The notes beneath the pieces were generated by a model. The model was not told the origin of the DNA. It made no database searches and saw only the letters and a list, made by a program, of their open reading frames with translations. From a virus, in IMG/VR virus record IMGVR_UViG_3300036834_000018, positions 1 through 42,763 of that record: a stretch of 42,763 nucleotides of DNA. One strand, written 5' to 3'. The translations under genes and the position numbers were made by a program. Every line of letters begins with the position of its first letter. Positions within the stretch are counted from its first letter, which is position 1. Positions 15,576 through 22,759 of this stretch are shown one piece after another.

Positions 15576-15694
15576 AGTTTTTCCTCCTTGAAGTATCGAT
15601 CGATTAAAGCTAGTGCTTCTTCTTTTGTAGAGACGGTATGCCACGTTGTCGATCCGCTATCTTCCTCAACTGAGATAGTGATTGATTTGATCAT
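15572..15694 (-). CDS. small hypothetical protein, 40 aa
   Basis: The frame reads MIKSITISVEEDSGSTTWHT and continues to KEEALALIDRYFKEEKL. Its last codons carry the ribosome site of the next gene, and the stop overlaps that gene's ATG. The starting ATG lies eight bases after the previous stop. A beta-alpha pattern is plausible; no family recognised. Confidence 0.6.
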   Translation of the reverse strand: MIKSITISVEEDSGSTTWHTVSTKEEALALIDRYFKEEKL

Positions 15695-15701
15695 TTTTTA
15701 T

Positions 15702-15926
15702 TCACCCTTTCTCAATATTCGCTTTAGATGCTCGAATCATTTTTAAATCAAAAGGTGCTCCATCGCACACCGATTCATAAACTGAATAGAACCTTATGTG
15801 ACGTAAGATAGTTTTTGCGATATCTAGATCACTAGCTGTATCTGTGTACTCTTTCAAAAGAGAAAGCTCTACCTTTAAACCACCAACGGTTAATCGATAT
15901 CTATTCTTAGCTTTTCTTGCCATCAT
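15702..15926 (-). CDS. hypothetical phage protein, 74 aa
   Basis: A basic N-terminus (MMARKAKNRYRLTVGGLKVE) precedes a helical body. The ATGATG start overlaps the stop of the coiled-coil gene. No membrane segment or recognised domain. One of the coupled small genes of the early operon. Confidence 0.65.
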   Translation of the reverse strand: MMARKAKNRYRLTVGGLKVELSLLKEYTDTASDLDIAKTILRHIRFYSVYESVCDGAPFDLKMIRASKANIEKG

Positions 15927-16354
15927 TTCCCCAACTCCCCTACTTTCTGATCCGTATACTGCCGTAACTCGCTCACACGCTGTTCTAACTGCTCCTTGTC
16001 GTTTTGCACTGTGGATAGTTGTTGGCGCAAGCTATCGGCTTCCTGTTGCTTTGTAGCGATCTCCTGTTGCTTAGCTTCAATCTCTCGCTGCTTGGCTTCG
16101 ATTTCCTTCTGCTTGTCTGATTTAATTTGCTCAATTTCGGCTTTCAACTGCTCCTGTGTGCGAGTGTTGTCGGATAGCTGTGATTCGAGTTCTGACACAC
16201 GTTGCGATTTCGTTTGTCCGTATTGCAAGACTGTGTTGAAATTTTCCTTGATCGTGTCCAAATCTTGGAATGCGTTGCTTGCTGCGTAGCCGATAACTCC
16301 GCTACCTAGCGCTAGTCCGATGATTGCTGTTGTTTTTGCTAGTTTGTTTTTCAA
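15923..16354 (-). CDS. membrane-anchored coiled-coil protein, 143 aa
   Basis: Residues 7-26 form a membrane helix or uncleaved signal anchor (TAIIGLALGSGVIGYAASNA). The rest (about 45-140) is one long coiled coil with repeated units around KQREIEAK and KQQEIATK. No cysteine or catalytic pattern. The start is TTG at 16354 behind AAAGGAG. A spacer or tether at the host membrane is the simplest reading. Confidence 0.7.
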   Translation of the reverse strand: MKNKLAKTTAIIGLALGSGVIGYAASNAFQDLDTIKENFNTVLQYGQTKSQRVSELESQLSDNTRTQEQLKAEIEQIKSDKQKEIEAKQREIEAKQQEIATKQQEADSLRQQLSTVQNDKEQLEQRVSELRQYTDQKVGELGK

Positions 16355-16377
16355 TGTGTTTGCTCCTTTGGTATAAT
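16348..16377 (+). promoter_or_regulatory. plus-strand promoter for the 16.4-kb membrane gene
   Basis: An extended -10, TGGTATAAT (16369-16377), follows a partial -35 (TTTTCA, 16348-16353) at 18 bases. It lies over the start of the divergent coiled-coil gene and drives only the membrane gene. Confidence 0.65.
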
Positions 16378-16402
16378 TGTTTAAAAACTGGTGGTGCTCT
16401 TT

Positions 16403-16792
16403 TTGAAGAAAATCGGAAAATATTTAGTGCTTACAATAATATTAGTTTGTTCAACATTTCCACTTTTGCTAATCCAACTATTGATTAAAGATTATTTTGT
16501 CCAAGATGCATTCCTATATGAACTGTTACAAGTTAACTGGTGGAATTTAGTCACAGTTTTATCATCATATAATTTAGGAGTTCTTTTAACGTTGTATATC
16601 GCTAAGATCACATCAATTCTCATTTTCAAGAAGGACCCCATTGGTTTCGATCAATCAAGATTTTCAGGAGTAGCACTGTCAGTCTCAACCATTTACGCCC
16701 TGATGTGGACTTTGAATACTGAACAATTTATGACTGTCACAGCTTTTATTTCATTCGTTGCTTTATTTTCTATCCTTTATAAGAGAGAGTAA
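16403..16792 (+). CDS. polytopic membrane protein on the opposite strand, 129 aa
   Basis: This gene runs against its neighbours, with its own promoter and terminator, as a moron does. I prefer TTG at 16403, eight bases after GGTGG, over GTG at 16391, because the latter would leave almost no leader. The protein has about four hydrophobic segments (near residues 5-25, 45-65, 85-105 and 110-125) and no known domain. A lysogenic-conversion or superinfection-exclusion role is only an inference from orientation, promoter and membrane character. Confidence 0.7.
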   Translation: MKKIGKYLVLTIILVCSTFPLLLIQLLIKDYFVQDAFLYELLQVNWWNLVTVLSSYNLGVLLTLYIAKITSILIFKKDPIGFDQSRFSGVALSVSTIYALMWTLNTEQFMTVTAFISFVALFSILYKRE

Positions 16793-16864
16793 CCACCTTG
16801 TTATAGATGGAAAAGAAAACAAAATAATTAGAAATACGATCAATCCAACAATGTTTATCACCCT

Positions 16865-16894
16865 AGCCCCTCCTTCCGTGTGGGGTTATTTTTT
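16865..16894 (+). terminator. terminator after the plus-strand membrane gene
   Basis: AGCCCC (16865-16870) pairs with GGGGTT (16882-16887) and is followed by TTATTTTTTAT on the plus strand. The T-run reaches the stop codon of the convergent minus-strand gene. Confidence 0.6.
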
Positions 16895-17081
16895 ATCCAA
16901 TGCTCCAGTTGCAATCGTTCACTTCATCAATACCCAACAAATCTGCAATAGCATAAATGTGCTCTTTCATAAGCTCTTGAAAGTCCTCGTAAGTTGCTGG
17001 TTTTCCGTCTACTTGTAAATTTGATGATTCGGCATACTCCATTGCACTTTTCAGCGCATCTTTGACGTTCTCAAATTCCAT
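16893..17081 (-). CDS. hypothetical phage protein, 62 aa
   Basis: This small acidic helical protein (MEFENVKDALKSAMEYAESS) starts one base from the stop of the ORF6C gene. No family recognised. It is the last gene before the plus-strand membrane insertion. Confidence 0.65.
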   Translation of the reverse strand: MEFENVKDALKSAMEYAESSNLQVDGKPATYEDFQELMKEHIYAIADLLGIDEVNDCNWSIG

Positions 17082-17596
17082 TATTTATCCTCCAATTCCA
17101 TTACGTTCAAAACCGCCGGTGTAGGTTGAAGATCCATTAAACTAAAGTGATCGTAAGTCAGTACATTCAAGTAGGCTAAAGCTTCGTCGTAATCAACTCG
17201 TTTAATTGATGTGTAACGGACAACGTTCATGCGTTTCTTAAGCTTAGAGTGGATACGGCTCATGAACATACCTTTCCAAGCTTTAAATAGATTGCCGCTG
17301 TATGTTTTACCTTGTCGCTTTTGATGTTCTTCGGTTAAGCTGATGGCAAGTTTGCTGACAATTGAGCGCAATTCCTTTTGCTCTTCATACGTGATAGTGA
17401 CTTGCTCAGACATTTTTTCATATAACGAGCGGCTTTCGTTGACGTGCTCTTTTACTTCGTCTTTCAGCTCAATCATTTCTTCTTTGACATTTCCCATTTC
17501 ACGCAACAAACCTACCAGCGCTTCACTTTGTTTGCCTTGCGTTTCCAATGTGTGGATTAATGCGATCGTGTTGTTTTCCATTAATTGATTACCCAT
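17081..17596 (-). CDS. ORF6C-domain phage regulatory protein
   Basis: The last 70 residues (MSRIHSKLKKRMNVVRYTSI, then RVDYDEALAYLNV) match ORF6C, the C-terminal domain of phage antirepressor and regulator proteins. The N-terminal 100 residues form a coiled coil instead of the more common ORF6N or Bro-N DNA-binding domain. It may regulate the switch, but without a DNA-binding domain its mode of action is open. GGAGG precedes ATG 17596, inside the end of the DUF3102 gene. Confidence 0.8.
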   Translation of the reverse strand: MGNQLMENNTIALIHTLETQGKQSEALVGLLREMGNVKEEMIELKDEVKEHVNESRSLYEKMSEQVTITYEEQKELRSIVSKLAISLTEEHQKRQGKTYSGNLFKAWKGMFMSRIHSKLKKRMNVVRYTSIKRVDYDEALAYLNVLTYDHFSLMDLQPTPAVLNVMELEDK

Positions 17597-18492
17597 GCTA
17601 CTTCTCCTCCGATTTCTTGTTTGATTTGTTTTAGTAATTTTTCAACTCTGGAAATTGAATCCGTGAGTTTTTGCTTTGTCTCATCGTTCGCACCAGCGAT
17701 TGCTTGCGAATCGTATACCGTTACCGCTTGTTCTTTAACAAATTGATTCATATTGATAATGAGCTTATGAACACTGATATCAGCATCACGTTTCAACCGT
17801 TTTAGTTGCGCTTGTTCTATTTCATCATTTTCAATCTTCGCTTTTTCGTGTAACGCTTTTTCGGAATCTGCTATACGTTGTTTCAAAGCTTCCTGTTCAG
17901 CTTTAAGCGCTTGGTTTTCTCTGGTGATTTCATCAACGATCTTTGTAGATTGCTTAAGCTGCTGATAGTCGTCTGGAACCTTTTCGACAATGACTTCTTT
18001 TTCAACTACTTCCGTTTCTTGCTCATTCAGATCATCAATCATCTGTGCTTGCAGTTTGATTTGCTCATCCTTAGCTTTTAGCTGTTTCTCAAGCTTTCTG
18101 TATTCTTTGGTGGTTTTTATATCACCTGAGAGCACCATTTCTACCGCTTCTGGTTTAGCTGACGGTTTAGATATTTCTGTTTTGAGTGTGGTTGGTAGTT
18201 CCTGGAACATTTCGATTTGTTTGTATTCGTCCATCTGATGGACAAATTTAGCTTGATTGATGTAGTTATAAACAGTTTGTTTTTTCAATCCAATCGAATT
18301 GAACCATTTCTCGAATGTACCTGTTTTGAAACTAGCTAGTTTTTCTTGTGCCTCAATTAACTTCTCTCCCAATTGAATTGAACTATTTAACACGATTGAT
18401 TGTAGTTCCTGTTCTTTTAGTTTTAAAAATTGTGCAGTGGTATCATCTACTATTGAATAGTCGAAATTTGTTGAAACTTGGTTCAATGTCAT
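17581..18492 (-). CDS. DUF3102 / KfrA-like coiled-coil DNA-binding protein
   Basis: Residues 35-85 (SIQLGEKLIEAQEKLASFKT, then FEKWFNSIGLKKQTVYNYI) match DUF3102, an HTH-like domain of phage and plasmid proteins. A 130-residue coiled coil follows and ends in a short C-terminal domain. This layout resembles plasmid KfrA-type proteins. A role in early gene control or DNA organisation is likely but unproven. AAAGGAG sits close to ATG 18492. Confidence 0.8.
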   Translation of the reverse strand: MTLNQVSTNFDYSIVDDTTAQFLKLKEQELQSIVLNSSIQLGEKLIEAQEKLASFKTGTFEKWFNSIGLKKQTVYNYINQAKFVHQMDEYKQIEMFQELPTTLKTEISKPSAKPEAVEMVLSGDIKTTKEYRKLEKQLKAKDEQIKLQAQMIDDLNEQETEVVEKEVIVEKVPDDYQQLKQSTKIVDEITRENQALKAEQEALKQRIADSEKALHEKAKIENDEIEQAQLKRLKRDADISVHKLIINMNQFVKEQAVTVYDSQAIAGANDETKQKLTDSISRVEKLLKQIKQEIGGEVAWVIN

Positions 18493-18502
18493 TCTCCTTT
18501 CT

Positions 18503-18550
18503 GTTGTATAATTTCCTTATCAGTGTGACAGGCTGAAATAATTGATAAGG
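18503..18550 (+). promoter_or_regulatory. promoter and ribosome-site hairpin of the 69-aa plus-strand gene
   Basis: TGTTGTATAAT contains TATAAT at 18507-18512. CCTTATCA (18515-18522) and TGATAAGG (18543-18550) are exact inverted repeats; the right arm includes the first bases of the AAGGAGG ribosome site. The hairpin could mask that site in the mRNA or be an operator. Confidence 0.6.
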
Positions 18551-18561
18551 AGGCAGAGCTT

Positions 18562-18771
18562 ATGTCTTTAACGAATGAACAACGCGCTCATGATTTAGCA
18601 ATCGCTTCATTAGAGATAATGTACGATCAAGAAAAAACTAAATTGCTAAGCATTGCGAAAAACGAGTCAAGACGAGGAAATGATATTACGGTAGATATCG
18701 ATTTTGACCCCTATATCGAGTATCAAAAGTTATACGGTTTGATAATCAAAGAAATCAACAAAGACTTTTAG
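18562..18771 (+). CDS. small plus-strand protein, 69 aa
   Basis: AAGGAGG lies seven bases before the ATG. The protein is soluble and charged (MSLTNEQRAHDLAIASLEIM near the start) and helical in appearance. It is divergent from the DUF3102 gene and converges on the 70-aa gene, overlapping its end by four bases. Like the 16.4-kb gene it has its own promoter and may be expressed in the lysogen. No family recognised. Confidence 0.72.
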   Translation: MSLTNEQRAHDLAIASLEIMYDQEKTKLLSIAKNESRRGNDITVDIDFDPYIEYQKLYGLIIKEINKDF

Positions 18772-18980
18772 ACAGGTTTACCAGCAATTGTCAAACCGCC
18801 AGTAAATTTTAGCTGCTCATTATCGCCAAGTACTCCAATGTTTGGCTGCGGGTAAACGGTAACAGTGGCTACAATGTCATACTTTTCATTTAGAACTTCT
18901 AGGTCGGCTAGGAGTTCTTTTGCTTTTTCAAACGTACCAACTTGCGAGTTAATTGTGATTTCGGTTTTTCCGTTATCCAT
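18768..18980 (-). CDS. hypothetical phage protein, 70 aa
   Basis: This short protein looks beta-alpha-beta (TEITINSQVGTFEKAKELLA, then VATVTVYPQ). The ATG at 18980 is preceded by GAAGGGAAG. No family recognised. It is part of the leftward early operon after cro. Confidence 0.65.
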   Translation of the reverse strand: MDNGKTEITINSQVGTFEKAKELLADLEVLNEKYDIVATVTVYPQPNIGVLGDNEQLKFTGGLTIAGKPV

Positions 18981-19012
18981 TATTTTTCTTCCCTTCTTTT
19001 CTTGGCATTAAC

Positions 19013-19228
19013 TCAAAAATCATTTTTCAATTCCACTTTAGATCCTAGCGCCGAATTAATTTCCTCAACGAGCTGATTACATAGATCCCCATCTAATGTC
19101 CATTCATAATTGCCACTTTTGACATGACCGATTAGCCTATATAATTGATTTGCTAGAGAAGTCATTTCTGCCGCTTTTTCCAGAAGCTGGTCGGCGATTT
19201 TCTCTAGTTCTTTTTCTTTATCATTCAT
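19013..19228 (-). CDS. hypothetical phage protein, 71 aa
   Basis: I start at ATG 19228, with AAGGAGG seven bases upstream; the longer open frame lacks a ribosome site. The first half is a coiled coil (EKELEKIADQLLEKAAEMTS). It may be an oligomeric regulator, but no domain is recognised. Confidence 0.65.
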   Translation of the reverse strand: MNDKEKELEKIADQLLEKAAEMTSLANQLYRLIGHVKSGNYEWTLDGDLCNQLVEEINSALGSKVELKNDF

Positions 19229-19244
19229 TTTGGTTCCTCCTTCT

Positions 19245-19487
19245 CTATCGTTTGTATTTGTTCGATGTTCTCCAGACCAAGAATTCATCAAATAATTTAA
19301 TATTGATAATTGGCAGATTAGAAGTGACTAATCTATATCCATCTTTAAAGTCTTTGTGTTCTTTAAATTCCCTGAGTAACTTTTGAAATAACGATTTATG
19401 GTTTTGATAACCAAAGTAGATAACCGCTTCGTCCTTAGCCATCCACGCTTGTTTTACTTCAATTGTTCTCGCTAATGTGACTTGCAT
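19245..19487 (-). CDS. DUF771-like excisionase-type protein, 80 aa
   Basis: The pattern of residues 8-40 (TIEVKQAWMAKDEAVIYFGY, then SLFQKLL) resembles DUF771, small MerR- or Xis-like HTH proteins that follow cro in Lactococcus and Enterococcus phages. It may act as excisionase or early regulator. An operator lies in its leader. Assignment is by pattern and place. Confidence 0.6.
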   Translation of the reverse strand: MQVTLARTIEVKQAWMAKDEAVIYFGYQNHKSLFQKLLREFKEHKDFKDGYRLVTSNLPIINIKLFDEFLVWRTSNKYKR

Positions 19488-19500
19488 ATTCTCACCTCTT

Positions 19501-19517
19501 CCGTACTTAAAGTGCGG
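19501..19517. promoter_or_regulatory. operator-like palindrome downstream of cro
   Basis: CCGTACTTAAAGTGCGG is nearly the reverse complement of CCGCACCAAAAGTACGG in the cro promoter. It lies between cro and the next gene, so a bound repressor would block transcription after cro. Confidence 0.75.
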
Positions 19518-19533
19518 TATGCTGCAAAAAAAA

Positions 19534-19731
19534 TTAAATGCGGATTAGATCTGCATCAATCTTGAACACATACGCTAAAGCAAAAACAGTAAGTGGTTTG
19601 ATTGGAACTTTATTATTTTCCCAATCAGAAATAGTCTTTGATGTCACCCCTAATTTTTGCGCCAACGCTTCCTGAGTGTAACCAGCATCAATTCTGAATG
19701 ATCTCACAGACATTTGTTTATCCCCCATCAT
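19534..19731 (-). CDS. cro: Cro-type HTH_3 regulator
   Basis: The 65-residue protein is essentially one Xre-family helix-turn-helix (RIDAGYTQEALAQKLGVTSK, then TISDWENNK). It is the first gene leftward from the switch and should oppose the cI repressor during lytic growth. GGAGGTGATTT precedes the double ATG at 19731. Confidence 0.9.
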   Translation of the reverse strand: MMGDKQMSVRSFRIDAGYTQEALAQKLGVTSKTISDWENNKVPIKPLTVFALAYVFKIDADLIRI

Positions 19732-19759
19732 AAATCACCTCCAACTTCTCTGTGAGTTA

Positions 19760-19799
19760 AATATACCGCACCAAAAGTACGGTGTCAACACTTAAAGTA
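19760..19799 (-). promoter_or_regulatory. cro/early promoter with two operators
   Basis: TTGACA (19788-19783) and TATATT (19765-19760) are 17 bases apart. The spacer is itself an operator (CCGCACCAAAAGTACGG, 19766-19782). A second operator half, CACTTAAAGTA (19789-19799), touches the -35. Repressor binding would shut the early operon. Confidence 0.85.
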
Positions 19800-19820
19800 A
19801 ATTATTTTTAATAAAAGTTA

Positions 19821-19849
19821 TTTACAATACATCACTTTAAGTGTAAAAT
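19821..19849 (+). promoter_or_regulatory. cI (repressor maintenance) promoter with operator
   Basis: TTTACA (19821-19826) and TAAAAT (19844-19849) are separated by 17 bases. The spacer ends in the palindrome CACTTTAAGTG (19833-19843), so the repressor can also control itself. Confidence 0.85.
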
Positions 19850-19878
19850 GAATACATAAATCGAAGGAGTTATATAGA

Positions 19879-20517
19879 ATGAAAAAATTACAAACGGCAA
19901 AAGAACAAAGAGAAATATTAGCAAATAATCTCAATTCTCTATTGCGTAGTAAAGGGAAAACGCAGGCTGATGTAATTCGTGAGTTGGGCGTAGCTGAGGC
20001 AACAGTGCGTAGTTGGTTTAATGGAGAGAAGTATCCTAGAATTGATAAATTGCAAATGTTGGCAGATTATTTTAACGTTCCGCGATCCAGAATAACCGAA
20101 GAGCAAACTGATGTCTTGCAAAGAGTATCAAGTATAGTGAAAATCCCAATACTAGGAACGATCACTTGTGGCGAACCAATTCTAGCCGAAGAAAACTTTA
20201 ACGGTTATAGAGAAGAAATCGGTGATTTTCTCCCTACTGGAGAATTATTTTTCTTAAAAACAAAAGGCGATAGTATGGTTCCAACAGTGCCTATTGGTAG
20301 CTACGTATTGATCAGAAAACAAGAGAGCGTGGAAGACGGTGAAATTGCCGCTGTTAGAGTAAACGGTGACGAAGAAGCTACTTTGAAACGAATCAAACGT
20401 CAAGGAAACATCGTTATGTTAGTCGCAGATAATAAGGAATATGATCCCTATATAATTACAGAAGATAATCCTGCAACAATCATTGGAAAAGCTGTCAAGA
20501 TAAGTATTGACCTATAA
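19879..20517 (+). CDS. cI: cI-type repressor, Xre HTH plus S24 autopeptidase
   Basis: The 212-residue lysogeny repressor has an N-terminal Xre HTH (residues 14-68) and a C-terminal S24/LexA-like peptidase. The catalytic pair is Ser132 (in TKGDSMVP) and Lys170 (in EATLKR). The predicted self-cleavage bond is Cys98-Gly99 in GTITCGEP. It should be inactivated after RecA activation by DNA damage, releasing the early operon. GAAGGAG precedes the ATG. Confidence 0.94.
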   Translation: MKKLQTAKEQREILANNLNSLLRSKGKTQADVIRELGVAEATVRSWFNGEKYPRIDKLQMLADYFNVPRSRITEEQTDVLQRVSSIVKIPILGTITCGEPILAEENFNGYREEIGDFLPTGELFFLKTKGDSMVPTVPIGSYVLIRKQESVEDGEIAAVRVNGDEEATLKRIKRQGNIVMLVADNKEYDPYIITEDNPATIIGKAVKISIDL

Positions 20518-20520
20518 AAA

Positions 20521-20554
20521 ACACGCCCTTCTATCTTGGCGGAAGAGGGCGTGT
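20521..20554 (-). terminator. hairpin after cI (terminator mainly for leftward transcripts)
   Basis: ACACGCCCT (20521-20529) and AGGGCGTGT (20546-20554) are perfect arms. The T-run (TTTTTTAT) follows on the minus strand only, so it would stop transcription entering cI from the integrase side; on the plus strand it is only a stable 3' end. Confidence 0.65.
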
Positions 20555-20567
20555 AATGCAATAAACT

Positions 20568-20597
20568 AATAGGCTTATTTGCTATGCCTATTTTATC
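20568..20597 (+). terminator. weak plus-strand terminator before int
   Basis: AATAGGC (20568-20574) and GCCTATT (20586-20592) are exact arms followed by TTATC. It lies 20 bases before the int ribosome site and may separate int from cI expression. Confidence 0.5.
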
Positions 20598-20617
20598 ATG
20601 AAATAGGAGTGAATGTC

Positions 20618-21745
20618 ATGTGGATAGAGAAATTACCTAATGGTAAGTATAAATATTTCGAGAGATACCAAGACCCGTACACAGAGAAATTGAAGAGAGT
20701 ATCAATAACATTAAATTCCAAGTCTAACCAAGCAAAAAAACAAGCGATTTTAGAATTGCAAGAAAAGATTGAAAAGGCTACTAACCAATCAACGCAGAAA
20801 TCTTTACGTTTCGGAGAGGCTGTTGATATTTTTCTGATGGTTTATAAAAGAAAAGTAAAGTCATCCTCTTTTGTTTCTTTCAAATCTACTGAAAAAAAAA
20901 TTAGGTCAGTAATAGGTGAAGAAACTATTATCAAAAATATCGACACAAAATTTCTCAGAATGAAACTTGAGCATATGTTTTATATTGAAAAATATTCTTT
21001 TAATTATGTGAAGAGGGTCAAAGCACTGATAATAGCAATATTAGAAAATGCAAAAGAAGAAGGATATAGTATAGATATACCTAAATTTAGGTTGAATTTA
21101 AAAAAAGAGCAGGCGGAAACTGCGGAAAAGTACCTCGAACACCATGAAGTTAGGAAGATAATCAACGAACTGTCTTCTTACGCTAAAAATATAAGAAAAG
21201 CATACATGGTCGAATTTATGGTGTTAACAGGTTTACGATATGGAGAACTGATCGCTCTAAGGGAAGAGGATTTGTTCGAAGGATACATTAAAGTAACAGG
21301 AACAATCGATTTTAGAAGCGGTCATTATTCTGAAGTAATTAGAACCTCTCCAAAAACGAGCGCAGCATACCGAAATGTATCATTGCCAAATAGAGCAATT
21401 GATATAATAATTACCGTTCTCCAAGAAAATGAGATTTTAAGAACTACTCCAGAGTACAATGATCAAGGATATATTTTCACTAATAAAAAAGGCAACCCTA
21501 TAGATTATCGCACATTCGCCCCAACTCTTAAAAGAGCTGCAAAAGTTTGTATAGACAAACCAGTGACTAGCCATTGGTTAAGACATACCCATATTTCAAT
21601 TCTTGCTGAAATGAATGTCCCGATAAAAACAGTAATGGAACGTGTTGGGCATACAGACGAATCAACGACCCTACGAATCTATACGCATGTAACTAACAGA
21701 ATGCAAACAAATTTAATTGACCAACTCAATACGGTGTATATATGA
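20618..21745 (+). CDS. int: tyrosine recombinase integrase
   Basis: The 375-residue integrase recombines attP with attB for integration and, with an excisionase, for excision. The N-terminus is an AP2-like arm-binding domain (MWIEKLPNGKYKYFERYQDP), followed by a SAM-like core-binding domain (about 62-160). The catalytic residues are R207 (TGLRYGEL), H319 and R322 (HWLRHTH), H345 (GHTDES) and Y355 (RIYTHV). I start at ATG 20618 behind TAGGAGTG; an upstream ATG at 20579 has no ribosome site and lies in the hairpin. Confidence 0.95.
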   Translation: MWIEKLPNGKYKYFERYQDPYTEKLKRVSITLNSKSNQAKKQAILELQEKIEKATNQSTQKSLRFGEAVDIFLMVYKRKVKSSSFVSFKSTEKKIRSVIGEETIIKNIDTKFLRMKLEHMFYIEKYSFNYVKRVKALIIAILENAKEEGYSIDIPKFRLNLKKEQAETAEKYLEHHEVRKIINELSSYAKNIRKAYMVEFMVLTGLRYGELIALREEDLFEGYIKVTGTIDFRSGHYSEVIRTSPKTSAAYRNVSLPNRAIDIIITVLQENEILRTTPEYNDQGYIFTNKKGNPIDYRTFAPTLKRAAKVCIDKPVTSHWLRHTHISILAEMNVPIKTVMERVGHTDESTTLRIYTHVTNRMQTNLIDQLNTVYI

Positions 21746-21748
21746 AAA

Positions 21749-21974
21749 TGCCCCTTTTCTGCCCCTTGAAGAAATAAATTGCAATAAAAAAACCGCTAGA
21801 TTGTTTATCTCTAGCGGCTTTTTTTGCGATTTTAATAGAGTTCCAAGTATTGTTGAAATCACATCAGCAACATTGTATATGGTTATATAAAACCTGATAT
21901 ATAAGCTTTTTACTCTTTATTCGAATATTATGTTTATATAACATTTTACAACCCTTGCCCCTTTTATGCCCCTC
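21749..21974. promoter_or_regulatory. candidate attP with paired integrase arm-type repeats
   Basis: TGCCCCTT occurs at 21749 and 21760, and again at 21956 and (with one change) 21967. Each pair has an 11-base period, and the surrounding bases are similar over about 28 positions. The pairs are 207 bases apart and flank an AT-rich segment after the integrase terminator. This is the usual form of arm sites on either side of an attP core. The core itself cannot be fixed from one sequence. Confidence 0.7.
21786..21825 (+). terminator. strong bidirectional terminator after int
   Basis: CCGCTAGA (21793-21800) and TCTAGCGG (21810-21817) are exact arms, with T7 on the plus side and a matching A7 upstream. 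It ends int transcription and shields it from the other side. Confidence 0.9.
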
Positions 21975-22111
21975 GAAAATATTTTCTTTTGATTCTTATA
22001 TTTTTTGTAACCGATTCCTAAAGTGATTGTAAATAGCTATCGATATTTATATGCTATGTAGTTGATTTCTGATACAATGAAGCTATAAAATTAATGAAAA
22101 GAGGAACGTGT
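21975..22111 (+). promoter_or_regulatory. AT-rich stretch with promoter for the SHOCT gene
   Basis: An extended -10, TGATACAAT (22070-22078), lies 33 bases before the gene. No good -35 is seen. The rest is AT-rich with no other signal found. Confidence 0.5.
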
Positions 22112-22747
22112 ATGGGTTTGTTTAGCAGCAAAGCGGATAAAGAAAAGGCCAAGATTGAAAAAGCGAATCGTAAAGCTGAAAACGAAAAAATACTAGAATA
22201 CTTTAAGAAACACAGTGACTACAAAGCTGGCGACATGTATTTCGATGATAAACATGGAAAATTATTTATAAAGAAATCTTTTACCATGAACAGGTCACAA
22301 GCTGTATACAATTACGATGAACTAATCAGCTACACGCCTATTTTTGAAGGTGGGAAAATCAAAAAACATCATGGCATTACACGTGCAATTTTTGGCGGCG
22401 TTTTAGCTGGTCCTGTTGGTGCTGTTGTAGGAGCTGGAACTGGTGGAAAAGAATTTGATACCATTAAGCGCCTAGGCTTCATCCTACACCTTACTGACAA
22501 TCGCTCTCAAAACTATATGCTTATGATTTCAGAATCAAAATCAAATAGTTTCCTTACGAAGTCGGCGATGGAAGATTACAACAACATAGCTGCTAAACTG
22601 GATCAAATAATTTCTTCAAATACTCAAGAACCTACATCCGCTGGTAGCAACGCCGATGAGTTGAGAAAATTCAAAGGCCTTCTTGATGATGGAATTGTTT
22701 CTCAAGCCGAATTTGATGAAAAGAAAAAAGAATTGTTGGGATTATAA
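22112..22747 (+). CDS. SHOCT-domain protein, possible lysogenic-conversion gene
   Basis: The 211-residue protein starts at ATG 22112 behind GAGG. It begins with a short basic helix, continues with a beta-rich domain, then a glycine-rich hydrophobic segment (GVLAGPVGAVVGAGTGG, about residues 98-114) that may insert in a membrane. It ends in a SHOCT motif (LDDGIVSQAEFDEKKKELLG). SHOCT tails mediate protein contacts. Such genes are common next to att sites of Gram-positive prophages. It shares a transcript with the lipoprotein gene 12 bases downstream. Confidence 0.78.
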   Translation: MGLFSSKADKEKAKIEKANRKAENEKILEYFKKHSDYKAGDMYFDDKHGKLFIKKSFTMNRSQAVYNYDELISYTPIFEGGKIKKHHGITRAIFGGVLAGPVGAVVGAGTGGKEFDTIKRLGFILHLTDNRSQNYMLMISESKSNSFLTKSAMEDYNNIAAKLDQIISSNTQEPTSAGSNADELRKFKGLLDDGIVSQAEFDEKKKELLGL

Positions 22748-22759
22748 AAGGAGAACATT

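Noticed and set aside
15990-16180. Short direct repeats that could be mistaken for a CRISPR-like array
   Set aside because: They lie inside a coiled-coil gene and follow its heptad repeats; units are not regularly spaced and no spacers exist.
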